Assembly (NCBI GenBank): GCA_022829145.1 | Contig: CM040746.1 | Location: 5,821,184 to 5,885,183 of the forward strand | Length of the DNA: 64,000 bases | DNA from: Albula goreensis | Lineage: Eukaryota > Chordata > Actinopteri > Albuliformes > Albulidae | Direction: 5' to 3' | Shown here: piece after piece, positions 1-12,200 of the stretch | Layout of the letters: each line of letters starts with the position of its first letter | Position numbering within the stretch: position 1 is the stretch's first letter | Notes under the pieces: model-generated | What the model was told of the DNA's origin: nothing | Seen by the model: the letters and a program-made list of their open reading frames with translations, nothing else | Database searches by the model: none | Program-made: the position numbers and the translations under genes

Positions 1-4
1 TGCT

Positions 5-344
5 TATATTACAGACATGGTGTGGGCTGTTTGTAAAGTATATTACAGACATGGTGTGGCCTTTTTGTAAAGTATATTACAGACATGGTGTGGCCTGTTT
101 GTAAAGTATATTGCAGACATGGTGTGGGCTGTTTGTAAAGTATATTACAGATATGGTGTGGCCTGTTTGTAAAGTATATTACAGACATGGTGTGGCCTGT
201 TTGTAAAGTATATTACAGACATGGTGTGGCCTGTTTATAAAGTATATTGTAGACATGGTGTGGCCTGTTTGTAAAGTATATTACAGATATGGTGTGGCCT
301 GTATGTAAAGTATATTTTAGGAATGGTGTGGCCTGTTTATAAAG
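5..344. repeat. 34-bp minisatellite, 10 copies
   Basis: Ten head-to-tail copies of a 34-bp unit of the form TATATTACAGACATGGTGTG plus GCCTGTTTGTAAAG. Copies differ by a few substitutions (GGGCTG/GGCCTG, ACATGG/ATATGG). The array runs to the window edge and may continue outside. It ends next to the right-end fragment of the TTTAAAGGCC repeat family. Confidence 0.95.
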
Positions 345-384
345 TTAAATTGCCAATGCAGGGTGATCGTTTTCCAACTAGTTC

Positions 385-447
385 CATGAACACCTAAGTA
401 ACCGCTCAGGAATAAGGAGGTGTGGCTGGAGAGGGGCTTTAAAGGGT
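385..447 (+). repeat. TTTAAAGGCC-family repeat, right-end fragment
   Basis: Contains AGTTCCATGAAC and the terminal segment TGGCTGGAGAGGGGCTTTAAA, both shared with the other family copies at 25.9, 36.0, 42.0 and 60.0 kb. Only the right part is seen here; the 34-bp array lies on the left side. Confidence 0.45.
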
Positions 448-515
448 GAAATCAGGAAGTGGGGCTGGAAGTGAAAGTGCCCTTAAGTAACCCCGGAGCC
501 CTGGCTGTTACTCAC

Positions 516-625
516 CTACATCATCATCATCTGCAAGCTTGCCTCTGTTCCCAATGGAGCATCCCCAGAAAGACTGTCTCAGAGCACCCAAATGGCACAG
601 CCAGCCTGCAGCTACCACTTCATCT
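516..625 (-). other. Candidate internal exon, product unknown
   Basis: On the minus strand a pyrimidine tract ending TTTTCTCTAG precedes 625, and the segment ends at 516 with TGTAG|GTGAGT. This is a consensus acceptor and donor around a 110-base open segment of 36 full codons. It reads DEVVAAGWLCHLGALRQ at the start and KLADDDDV at the end. I do not recognise the peptide. It may be chance, because the pyrimidine tract comes from the neighbouring GA microsatellite. Confidence 0.2.
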
Positions 626-676
626 CTAGAGAAAACAGAGAGTGAGCAAGAGAGGATGAGAAAGCCAGAGAAATAT

Positions 677-678
<2 letters not shown>

Positions 679-721
<43 letters not shown>
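679..721. repeat. (GT)n(GA)n compound microsatellite
   Basis: About 6 GT units are followed directly by about 15 GA units (691-720). Confidence 0.97.
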
Positions 722-724
<3 letters not shown>

Positions 725-1499
725 CACCACCGACCAATAGTTGGCCATTGAGAGAGCTTGAGAAAGAGAGAGAATGAATACTTCAACATTCATAGTGAAA
801 ATACATGAATAAGGGATGAAATCCAGGACCTTAATCCTGCCTGTGTATGCAAGGTTTTTTACTTGCCTGATGTGTCCCGACGACGCGCATGTAGAATTTA
901 TGAGTGCCATTTGCTGGCAGCGTTCAGACAGATGCCCCCGTGCCGCAGCTCCCCAGCGACTCTGTCTGGATGTCGGGTACAGTGTCATGTGTGCCGAGAC
1001 AGTCGCACGCAGCCTACTTTTTTTGTAGTTCCTTTGTGAAAATGGAACTTTCTCCAAAAAGTGTTGTAAAAACTCCACGGCCTGTTAAACTTGACATCCA
1101 CAGTGTTTTCCTCACTGGTTTCATGCCACGTTTCACCCTCAAAACATATGTGCATGTCTACAACATTATCTTTGTTACCAACTGCAATCGAACTGAAATT
1201 ACAACACAATTCCAGAAAAAATATTACTATTTTGCAATGCAATTAAATTGTTAAAGTCGATTCTAACTCAACCTTAAAAGCAAGGTTTTGGTAATCAAAC
1301 TTATTTCTTATCAAACACCTTCCTTAGGTTCTATTTTTCGAGCAAACACAAAAATGGAGACTCTAAAGTGCCCTAGTAGGCTGTTGGGTCAAGTGTAGTC
1401 TGTATTCACCATCCTACTGCGTGGCTGCTTTTGCTTGAGGAAAACGCTGTTCTGGAATCTTCCATACAGTAAAAGCTCCACTGGGATCTGGGGAGCTTT

Positions 1500-1790
1500 C
1501 ACTGATCTGGGGACTGAGGTGGCAATGGTAGTGTTTGGTTCCAGATCCTGAAAGCATTGAGTGACAGTTCATGCTCTGTGTCATGGTGGCGATTTTTCCC
1601 CTTTTTCGCCCACCTAAACTCAGCTGAGGTGTTTGGTCCCATGCAGTAACCTGCCTCTGCTAACGCAGGAGGAAGGTGCTGTGACATGTGACTACTCTGG
1701 CTCATGTGATAACCAGGCCTTCTTTCTTTCTTTCTACACTGCAGATGCACCACCAGTTACATGCTCCCGGCCGTTGCATTTCCATTTTTA
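1500..1790 (-). mobile_element. tRNA-derived SINE fragment (family also at 16.2 and 39.5 kb)
   Basis: Read on the minus strand, the segment around 1770-1680 (GTAACTGGTGGTGCATCTGC, AGTGTAGAAAG, CACATG) matches the body of the SINE at 16200-16645 (minus) and 39500-39790 (plus). The head is not clearly preserved and the limits are approximate. Confidence 0.5.
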
Positions 1791-1841
1791 TTTGTTCAGC
1801 ATCTATACCATTTTTTCATGGTTCTTTTTCTCTCCTCGTAG

Positions 1842-2020
1842 GGGCTTGGTTGAAGAAGAGGAAGGTAGACTGTGCTACCTGTGACAGGAAACAGGAAGCA
1901 GGAGGCGAGAGGCTGCGACGATGGAAAAAACGGGCTAAATAAGTTCAAAAAGAAGAAAAAGAAAAAAAAGGATTAAATGTGTTGCATGAGCAAATTTCAC
2001 TTAATAAAGCTAGCCGCCAT
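1842..2020 (+). other. Candidate terminal exon with poly(A) signal, product unknown
   Basis: A pyrimidine-rich tract (TTCTTTTTCTCTCCTCGTAG) ends at 1841. One frame then stays open to TAA near 1942 and reads AWLKKRKVDCATCDRKQEAG, followed by a basic tail ending KKRAK. An AATAAA lies at 2003-2008. No donor is apparent, so it would be a last exon. I cannot assign a family. A SINE fragment lies just upstream. This is a weak call, resting on the combination of acceptor, open frame and poly(A) signal. Confidence 0.18.
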
Positions 2021-2239
2021 ACTACAGCAGGCTGACCGTGTATTTAACCCCACGCTGACACATTTATGAGACGACTGGACAGCCTGAGTCAGGTTAGGGT
2101 CAGGGTTTGATAACAGCTAGTAACAAAGACAGACAGTGTTGTGCAAGGCTGTGGTGGAAGGGGGGGAAGCGCTTTTGAAGGAGAGGTTGTGGGGTGGAAA
2201 TAAACTGTTCTGGGAGAGGTCGAGGCCCACGGTCATTAA

Positions 2240-2490
2240 GCATCTTGGCGTCGGAGTGCTGATCTTGGATCATTTAAACCTTTTGGATCTTAATGGACAA
2301 GGTAAGGTATAAACAGTGGAAACATGATCCTATATAAGTACACTCAATCTGAGGTGCTTTGCGAAAATGGGCCCCCGGCACTTACATTGATCTAGGATCA
2401 CTTTGGCCTTTTCGGATAAGGTGGATAAGGTTGAGATATCGACCCGGAAACCTGACTGTATATCAGCACTCCTACTCTAAGACTATGAAT
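2240..2490. repeat. Palindromic dispersed repeat, two degenerate copies
   Basis: Two inverted-repeat-like blocks lie in tandem. The first opens GGAGTGCTGATCTTGGATCA (about 2252) and closes GATCCTATATAAGTACACTC (to about 2348). The second opens TTGATCTAGGATCA (about 2388) and closes TATATCAGCACTCC (to about 2473). This GATCTAGGATCA / ATCAGCACTCC pattern is, from memory, a common fish dispersed repeat that can fold into a long hairpin. Classification is uncertain (MITE-like). Confidence 0.5.
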
Positions 2491-2699
2491 ATAGGGCTAG
2501 AACTCTTTCGATGTATTCCCTATCTGTCTGGGGCCTGATGTTTTGAGAGGTGAAGTAGTGTCTCCTGCACCAGACGCTATGCTTGCTGGTGGGCCTACAA
2601 GCCAGGGAGATAGTGGTTAGCTACCCCGACAGACCTTTACTCTGCCTCCTAAGGCCAACGTCCTTCATTTGTAGATAAGATACAGCAAACAGCCATGGA

Positions 2700-3287
2700 T
2701 TGTGCGTATTAGCATCCACTCACTCTGCAATACACACAGACGTGTGCTAATTAACATCTGCTCACTGTGCAGTACACACAGACGTGTGCTAATTAGCATC
2801 TGCTCACTGTACAGTACACACAAGCATGTGCTAATTAGCATCTGCTCACTGTGCAGTACACATAGGTGTGTGTTAATTAGCATCTGCCCACTGTGCTGTA
2901 CACACAGACGTGTGCTAATCAGCATCTGCTCACTGTACAGTACACACAAGCATGTGCTAATTAGCATCTGCTCAATGTGTAGTACACACAGGCTTGTGCT
3001 AATTAGCATCTGCTCACTGTGCAGTACACACAGGCCCATGCTAATTAGTATCTGCTCACTGTGCAGTACACATAGGCCTATGCTAATTAGCATCTGCTCA
3101 GAGTGCAGTACACACAGGCCTATGCTAATTAGCATCGCTCAGAGTGCAGTACACATATGCCTATGCTAATTAGCATCTGCTCAGAGTGCAGTACACATAG
3201 ACCCATGCTAATTAGCATCTGTTCACTGTGTAGTACACACAGGCATGTTCTAATTAGCATCTGCCCACTGTGCAGTGCACATGGGCC
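2700..3287. repeat. 42-bp minisatellite, about 14 copies
   Basis: The unit is TGTGCTAATTAGCATCTGCT plus CACTGTGCAGTACACACAGACG. Because 42 is a multiple of three, long open frames of 14-residue repeats appear on both strands; they are artefacts. Most units carry the perfect 12-bp palindrome TGCTAATTAGCA. One copy near 3135 has lost two bases. Confidence 0.97.
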
Positions 3288-3345
3288 ATTTGATTTACTG
3301 CATTCAGGATGGTCATGATTTTTTAGCAACTGTATGTGTATGTGT

Positions 3346-3402
3346 GTTATATATATATATAGATATATAGATATATATGTATAAATATATATATACGTAT
3401 AT
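3346..3402. repeat. (TA)n-rich microsatellite
   Basis: Runs of TATATA interrupted by GATATA and CGTATA, preceded by a short TGTATGTG stretch. Confidence 0.9.
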
Positions 3403-3421
3403 ATCCAGTGGGGTGAGTCCA

Positions 3422-6400
3422 CCGTCCTGTGAGTCCACCGCTAAGAACCCTTTCCTTTCTTCATTTATGAAAAATTACTCCAGTTTTCATTCAAATGACA
3501 TTTACCAAGCAGGATTACATAACTTTTCACTATTTTAAGTAAACTTTTTGAGTAAAACTTTTTAGCATTTGCTGAAAGTCACATGTATGTGTATGTGTAC
3601 GTATGTATAGTGAAAAAAAGAAAATGGATTAAGAGTTTGATGCGTCCTCCAGGTATACATCCTGATTTGTATAATCACATGCATAAAATTTTGCCTTTTG
3701 CATGAAATTCTTGCCTTAGACTCAGTTTTTTTTTTCTCCATGATTTTTGTCTGCCAATTCAGCAGCGGTAATTGTCATAGTCTAACAGCAAGCAGGCAGA
3801 ACCGTGAGCAGGGGCAGCAGTGAGTAGGCAGAGAGAACTTTGAAAGTCTTTAAAAGAATATTTGAGTTAGCCCACAACCTTACACTCACAGGTACCTCAC
3901 CCCAAACCCCCCAGTTAGTTGCCATGGGTTTTCTCTTGAACAGGAACGCTTGTTCGTCCTGGCTGTAAAGATGAATAACACCTCTAATAATGGGGTCAGA
4001 TAAGATTATCCACAGTCTGTGATCACTGGCGGTCTGTCTAAGGAGGTTGCATGGAGGCCGAAGTGACTTGTTTAATCGTGTGGATGTAAAACATGGCGGT
4101 GCAGGGTGGAGTGGAGGGAGGAAGTCTGGCTGTCTGGGGAGACTGTGTTTTTCGGGGTCACAGTGCTCCCAGCCATTTCTACCTCTTCAGGAGGTCAGCC
4201 CTCCAGGCCAGCAGCCCACCTGGAACCCCCTTCCCCCAACCTACGCACCCCTGAGCTGATCATGAGACTCTGGTGAGAGGGAGGAGGATTGGAGCGGGCT
4301 CAGACAGCAGGGGGGGAGAGAGGGAGCATGGTGACCCCAGAGACCCCAACACTTTGTCAGGCACCAGGGGAAACAAGGGGCCAGACACAGCGGCCCACAG
4401 ACACACGTTTGCTTTTGCTTTTTAGAGAGCTGGGCAAACATTTCATGAGTGGTCAGATATCCTAAAAAAACATCATAGCAAGATTAACAATTCATTTACA
4501 TACATTTACATAAACACTCAAAATGAACGCTGGCATCAGGAAATGGACAGAAATAAACAGAAATGGACTTATTCATGAGCTCACATGCTCAGACGGCTGG
4601 AGGTTTATCTGTGCAAAAATGTCCTGATTTAAATGGAAATGACTGCAGGGCGTGCTGATGTGCGAGCTAGCTGCGGGGGGCCACAGAACGGACTGAGTGT
4701 TCATTAAACAGCTTGAAGCATGTTGAGATTGGGGGCTGTTTTGCGTTTGGAAATCGCTACATCTGTTGCGTTTTCCGTTGACCTTGCCATCATGAGACCT
4801 TGAGGGCCAGGGCGTAATGGTTTGTTAACCCCAGAAAGCACGTCTGTGGCTTTGAGAGCAGGCCAGAGGGGGCACAGGGTGGGGGTGGGTGCAGTGGACT
4901 GCTGACCTCTGACCCCAGTGGCCATCCTGATTTGGTGCCGGTGGTCATCAAAGGACTGAGTTCAGGGGTCATGGTTTTCAGATTTAGCCGACTCTTGTTT
5001 AAAACCCAGCTGTGGGTGTGCAGTGGGAATGGATAGAGAAAGATAAATGGAATACATACAGGAAAACTAGAAAAGGGCATGTATAAACATGAAAAATGCA
5101 TATTTAAATTTACTTCATCCTTTATTTACTAGGAAACTCCAAATGAGATAGAAATCTTTCTCAAGAGAGTCATGTCCAAAAGACAGTGTCTAGCAAATTT
5201 CACAGAATGCAGTACACACTACAAATGTGAAATTTCAGTTTTGAAGATGCAACATTAAAATACGGTACAAAATAACAGTGTGCAAACTTGTGAAGAGACA
5301 GAATCACACCTGAGTTATAACATTGGGGATCAGGTTCTGCAAGAGAAATAAGCAGGTAATCCATTACTGTGTTTGGTTGCATATTCCCTGACCAGGGTGC
5401 AGTATAATTGTGCCTTGAAACTCACAGCTATAACACCTAGCATAGGTCTGAACACCTGGCACGGGTCTAAAGGGCATACAGTAGCGCGCTCTCTCCCTCT
5501 GTCCTTCCCTTCGCCGAGCACTCATCTGAATGACAACTGATCACCACATTCACAATCGATATCGATGATAGTACAATCACCTATCGATGATGTGCAGATC
5601 AGGAAGGGAGAGACAGGGAGGTGAAGTGCTACCTTTTTCTCCCTACCTGCTTTCAGGTTGCAGCCCTCTCACAGATGTGCTTTTACCACTTAACCTAATA
5701 AATAACATTGCCAATGGCCACGGCATGTGTTTACTACTGAATAAACAGTATCTAAAGCAAAATCAACAGTCTGCTCACAAAATACATTAACAATTTGTAA
5801 GATATATTTTAAATCAACAGTATCTTCCACATTGGAATGACACATTGTGCAGCTGTTTCCACATAGTTCTCACCATGCCTTCCTCCTTCTCGTAGTTTCT
5901 GTAATATGTATTTAGAAATTTTATTTGAGTGTTTATCATAAAAAAATATTGCAGAGTGTGACAGTGGAACAGTGGAGGTAGCGGTAACCTTGGCAACCTT
6001 GTATTGATCCTTTTCTGATTTCACCTACCAACGGGGAAGTGAATGTCCTCATCCACCATTATCACTGGGTAAATAAACAGATTTTTAAAAACAGAAAAAT
6101 AATATATTAGATGCATTGCAGAGAGGATTTTTTTACAGGATTTATTCCCTGCAGTGTCTGGAAGCCGGGGAAATGAACTGGATGTTTATTCACCAAATAA
6201 ATAAGGGAGAGGGGAGGAAATGGAGTAAGGGGGGATTACTGTATAAACATACAAAATTGAGTGGCACTGGAGAGAGTGTTTCCCTTACTGTGGAGAAGAG
6301 GTAATAAATGAGGGCGACCCCTGCTCAACCCTGAAGCTCTGCTGGCTGGCAGGGGCTAGGCGGCGGTGGGAATGGGGCATTGAGAGGTTCAGCCGTTATG

Positions 6401-7550
6401 GGGGTCGCAGGCTTCTGTTTACTGTGGGACAGAGAGATCTGCAGTGTGGTCCTGTGACACCCTGTAAAAAACATCCATCATTCCTGCCACTGTACTCACC
6501 CCCCCCAAGTACCATACTGTCTGCCTTCTCCCCTTCAGGGACCATACTGTCTACCCCCTCCATAGTCTATTCTCCTCCTGATTCCCCCTCTCTGCAGTGA
6601 CTGCCCCCATCAAGCCCTACTGTATGCCGTATGTACACATACATATAAATGTATACATACAGGGGACAAAACAGTGGAAATGTCACATGAAAAAGGATGT
6701 AACCAGATCACAATTACAAAGGTGGCTGCACTGGTGAGTTACATTGATCCGAATGCCAATTAGCAGTGTTTCAGCTATACAAGGTATCGAGCAATCAGTG
6801 CTTTGATATGAGTTTTCAAATCAACATGGTGCCAAAGTTCCAAAGAGGAAGAATGTGTGCATGGGCTAGTGTACTTAGAGTACTGATGTCGCAGCATGCT
6901 GAGGTTGAGAGTGTCTGGCAAACATTCAGTTAGCCGCAAGCTGTGTCTGCAAGCTTATTTGTCCATGCACATTTCTGAGGGTGGATTTGGTTGGCCCTTA
7001 TCTATTTCTACAGGTATTACAGAAGAACCACCTTAGAATTTTAAAGAGGCTTGGAATAGCCACTTCAAACTGGAGGTCACCAGTACAAATGCAGGCTTCA
7101 CACTATGAGATAATATAGGCATATATACTTTACCCTAAATTTAAAGAAAGTATATCAGTGAGCAGTGTACTGATGTTGCAGAACAGCATATTCTTTGTGC
7201 AGGATGTTTTTTTCTCTCTCCATCCAGAAAGGACATATTTGTGTCCACCTTGAGTGGCAGTACAGGCTGTAATAAAATGTTTTTTTTTTCTTGGTTGGAA
7301 ATAGCATCAGATAAGGAGGTCAGTCCTTCCCTGTTTATTATAAGCCTCTGTAAGCTTTCTGATGTACACCAATACTGGACCACTGCTTTGGGATGAAAGG
7401 TTGTGACGATTTTAGGGATCCACGGCTTGAGAAAACCCACAAAAATTACAGCAACATGTATGAATTAATTACATGTATTCCATAGATCCTGCAGAAGGTA
7501 TTTGATATTAAGAATAATAGTTATAAACCTACAGTTTATGCAATATGTGA
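3422..7550. other. Non-coding stretch, nothing firm
   Basis: No convincing exon, RNA gene or mobile element was seen. Short open frames here lack splice or family support. The GC-richer part at 4040-4420 has no recognisable product. CpG content is low and AT-rich runs are common, as expected for fish intergenic or intronic DNA. Confidence 0.5.
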
Positions 7551-7554
7551 TGAA

Positions 7555-7880
7555 GGTAGTTTTTATTTTCCAATTAATGCCCCCTCTTCCCCGTCAAAAA
7601 ACTGGTTCGGCCCTCCGCTGCACGTTCTGAAACTGAATGTCAGGTAAGCACTGCTCAGTAGACGGCACGCGCGAAGTCAGCGCCTGAGGTCAGACGCTCA
7701 GCACCATGTCAGCCAAAAAAAAAAAAAAAATAAATAAACATACATCTGGAAGTCAAAAAAGGAAAGAAAGAAGCAGGACGGCGGGTGCAGTGCAGCGGCT
7801 CATTTCGTGACCTCATTATTGTGTAGGAAAGGTGAGTTCATTCGCAGACAGAAGCTAACTAAAACAGGCCAGCTAGGCAG
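7555..7880 (+). mobile_element. hAT-type transposon fragment (ZMYM1-like 5' coding end)
   Basis: An ATG at 7706 begins MSAKKKKK, followed by HTSGSQKRKERSRT after a poly-A run. This is the lysine-rich opening seen in ZMYM1-like hAT transposase proteins (SG.QKRK signature, recalled). The upstream leader (TCCGCTGCACGTTCTG and on) and a following AAAG|GTGAGT donor also fit. The frame breaks soon after, so it is a dead fragment. Confidence 0.35.
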
Positions 7881-8984
7881 GTTGGCTGATGTTTGCTAGC
7901 TAGCTAAATTAGATAATTTACTCGCTACCGTTACAGTCGTGTTCAAGTCCCGTTTACTCACACTATCACAGCGACAATTCAGTCAAATTAAATACCTATT
8001 CGCTGTTGCAATTCTCTTGAAATGTTTCTGTGCTGAATGATAAACTACACACAAGGTCCAGTCGTGCGAGGTGCCGGGAAATAGGCTAATGACATGCGGG
8101 CAACTCGGGCTAACATCTGTCAGACACGATGCACTGACAGTCCTGTGATTTGTTACGCTATTAAGGCGAAAATTCCATAAAAATGGCCAATTCTTTCTTG
8201 TCATTCCCTTAAAATACGTCTTTCTATACTGCATTATAAATAACTTCAATAAATATGATAGCACTCTAGGTTGACGTGTATTAACTTTTTACTAAGAAAT
8301 CATATAAACCAAATTAATGTAGGCTACAAAGCAGACAGGTAAGGGCTAAGGTTCTCTGAACCCAACGGAAATTGTATTCGTGTCTTAATTACCGTGTATT
8401 TCGATGTCATCACTTTTGTACAACAGCTGCCGAAATGAAACAGAACACATTTCGAAAAAAACGCTTATTGTGCGCGTATGAAATTAGAAGTACTACCAAA
8501 ACATGTTGACCGTTTTAATTGACTGTTTATCAAAGTTGCAAATAGCCTGTGTGAATGCAAGGAAAAAGGGGTGTGTATCTCACTTACAGACCGTGATGCT
8601 GTGGCCTTTTCCAAGTATCTACCCTCTATGACATTGACAAGACAATTTAAGACATGTTAACACTTGATGTTAATGTCAATATCTATAATGAATTGTGTGT
8701 AAACAACTCTGAAACATAAATTAGAGTTTTGGCCTCAGCCGACACGAGAGAAACATTTCCATATGCACGGCACGACCTGCTGCAGACCCTCCTGCCTGCT
8801 GGGTTGGCCACTGCTACTGTACTGCCGCCCTCCACCCTCGGGACACTATCAAAATCTATATCATAATCAATATCGTAATCAACTCTGGGTCACAGTTCAG
8901 TTTATAATCTAGTGTTACTGGAGAGGAAACTGATGACTGTGTGAGATTATTGGCTGTGTGGGTTTGTTCATTGTCAGGTTGCTG

Positions 8985-9213
8985 GCTTGTTCGTCATGAA
9001 CCTGCCAGTGTCATTGATATGGAAGAGTCTCTTTTCACTGGTCCACATTTTGCGCAGTAGTATTTTAGCACCATGCTGTAAGCCATTCGGGTAGAGGTGA
9101 GTGGCATGGGTGAAAGACTTGAGAGTACAGATGAAGCTGAGTGAAATTGATTGAAAAAGAGAACCCAGAGCAGTATTCTTTCAGAGGGCCCAAAGTTCCT
9201 AGCTATGCCCCTG
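8985..9213 (-). mobile_element. Possible hAT terminus
   Basis: On the minus strand the segment begins CAGGGGCATAGCTAGGAACT at 9213. It has the CAGGG start typical of hAT terminal inverted repeats. No matching opposite end or 8-bp target duplication was found. Confidence 0.3.
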
Positions 9214-12200
9214 CATTTAACCGTCATCGTTAAGTTAAATGAAAGGGGTGAGGACGGGGTCCCTGCCTGTGGTTCTAGCTAGTGAAGCTGACACATTTGT
9301 ATTCTTGGGAAGTGACAGCCTTAGTTCAGACTAAGAAATGCTGGCAGCTTCGGCAGCATGGCGAGTTAATTACAGCAAAAAGGGCATTCAGTGTTTTCCC
9401 CTTTTTCTTGTTGAACTTGGGACGCTGGGCTACTGGGCCCCAGAAGATTTGAGTTGCCTTGAAGTGCTGCCCTCACGCAAAGCCACATCTTTTGTATTCA
9501 AAGCCCTTTTTTTAACTCTGAATTAAAACGTAAATCAAAGACTCTCATTGTTTCTGGAAAAGGGCCTCATATGGAAAGAAAGGGGAGAGGATCTGGGTTC
9601 ATGCAGGAAGTCATGCATTATTTAGAAAGCACAGCTCCCCTTCATGTGAATGTTTCTCTTTTTTCCCCTCCTCATTCTGCTCACTCCTCCTCACTTTGCT
9701 CACCCTTTCTGCTCCATATGCCGGTAACTTTTCTAAATCCAGCACTGGCGATGCATTTTCTCAGTGCGTTCCATGTTATGCTAATGTGTGTTTTTCAGTG
9801 TTCATTGTTTGTAATAGACAGCAGAATAATGGGTAAGCCATTCATTTTTTCCCTGACACATATATACACACTCGCACACGCACGCACACAGGCCTGGGAA
9901 TTCTCATTTATGACAGTGCTAGCAGCTAACGTGGACTAGAAATCAAAAAGCAGGACTCTGTTTTTGTTTGTGTCTGACTCATATACAGCTCTGTCATTAC
10001 GAGAAGAAGAGTGGGGCTCTCAGCATCTCTCACGCAGCAGTGGCAGGTACCTGAAGTTAGGCATGTAGGCCTCAGACTGGGGCTCATGTAGACAAATCCG
10101 TCCTTTATTTGGGGTGATGACACGGGAGGACTGCACCGAGGACCGATCAAATGGAGCAAATTAGGGCCAGGTGATTAGATCATATTACTGTTTACTGCAT
10201 TTAGCAGATCATAATAATCGCTATCATATGTTTATATGGTCATATCCATTTTGCTTCCTAAAGTTTGAGTAAAATTTGTAGGCTCTTATTCTCAGAATAT
10301 GTTATGAAACATTTTTTAGAGATTAATCTTTAAAATTGCTGAATATCATGTTGACTATTGTATCATTTGTCATTATGAAATATTATCATTTATCTCTTCA
10401 GTCAAATGCATACAGCATCAGGGATAAAGTTTTAATGAATGAGTCTCCTCTGCAGCAAAGCATCACCACATTCTGATCATGGAATTTAATGTTATCACCA
10501 ACTGACAAAATTGACCTGAAGATTTCTGTGACCCTTAAAAAGGGATTCATGAAAAATAGGCACAGCTACAGCCTAATGTGAAATCTGACACTCTGCATTC
10601 ATCACCCATGCCGAGCAAAGTTATCTGCCTGTTAAACCGCAATTCTCCGTTGGTATAGCGGTGGCTATCTGACTGTAAATAAGAACCAATCACTGCTAAT
10701 GAGCTTCACATGCACGCAAACACGCATAGAGTTTGGGTTGTGACTGGGCAGGGCCCATAAGCAGAGGTACATGTAGAGCGCCCTAATTCCACCCATACCT
10801 CAACACTTGAGTTATCTAGCCAAATTCCTTGTGGAATTATGAAGGCCAGGCCATTTACTAGAGTCATAGACCCTCAGACAAGAACGCGTCCGACAGCTTA
10901 ATTCCATTGGTGAGAGTTTTTTTTATTATAGCTCTCTCTACCTTGAGTGATAAACGTTCATCATGCAGCTGTGCTGATGAGCCATCAGGTGTTTTAGATT
11001 TGTTTGCTGGCATTGAAACCCGCTGTCTCTGCTGTTGGGGTTCTATTTGTTCTGCCAGTCAGAGTGAGCCAAGCGCTGAGATGCCATGAATGGCTGCAGC
11101 TTCATACAGTAGCAGAGATAGATACGGCCCCCCTGTCCAGCTCCACTCCACTCTGTTTTTACTCTTCTCATCAGTTCTGCAGCATGGGTATATATAGAAT
11201 TGCAGACAAAACTACTTTACCCATGCCTCCCCCCCAAACAAACAACATCTGCTGTTAATTCAGGGGACATTCCTGCAGTCATCTCTCTTAGATATTCACA
11301 AGGGTCTGGGATATGTACTCCCAGGGAGGCCACAGCGAGAGGGCCTGCCTCTGTCCCCAAAATTCAGACACTGAGAAATGCAGAGTGGGTAAAAATAGGA
11401 ACGTGTATGGAAGAGAGTAGGGTAAACCCCAATGAGAAGGGGTAAATTCTGCCCCATAGACCCCCGTGAGATAGTGTGGACTGGGCACTGTGCCAGAGGA
11501 TGTTTACAGGACTGAGCCCAGCAAATAAAAACCTTTTAAATCATCAAAATGAGCAGGGGTGAGCTTGTCAGCCAGGCACATCTCAGCGTTTTCAGAGATG
11601 AAGACAGATGTGCACAAACCCATTAAGGAGCAAACACTGAACCATCTTTAAAGCTGCATTTCTTCGGGGCAGAGGTCCCTACCTTCAGTGTACACTAGCT
11701 GCATGTAAATACTGCACATCAGTCGAGTGTCTCGCTGTAGATCTCCAGGACTCCTCAGCCAAATGTAGCATGCACACATCTTGGTGGCACATTAACATTT
11801 CTGGCATTTATTTTGAGTATTTGTTGATTATTTTCATGTGGAAATTTCAAAGTAAATATTGTGCTACTCATTAAGGAATAATTGGACGTGATGTATTGCC
11901 CCGTCTTGGGAAATTACTGACATCTGGGAGGCTGGACATCCCTGTTTAATACCACAGAATTCCCCTGACATACACACCAAAGTTTAATTTACAAGCCAGA
12001 AAACTGACATTACTAATTAGAATTTAATTAGAAAGCTGTAGGACAAGTATTGATGAAATATTAACAGGAATTAAGAGTTATTTTTATTGTTATCTTGTGC
12101 AAAGTTGAATTTACATTTTTGAGTTTTCCCCTTAGTTTGTTGAAGAAGAAAGCCAAGACAAAAAGTGAAAGCTGAAAAATCAGCAAGCAAACTTGGTTGT

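Noticed and set aside
2665-3422. Overlapping long frames on both strands with 14-residue repeats
   Set aside because: Direct result of the 42-bp minisatellite. Both strands are equally open.
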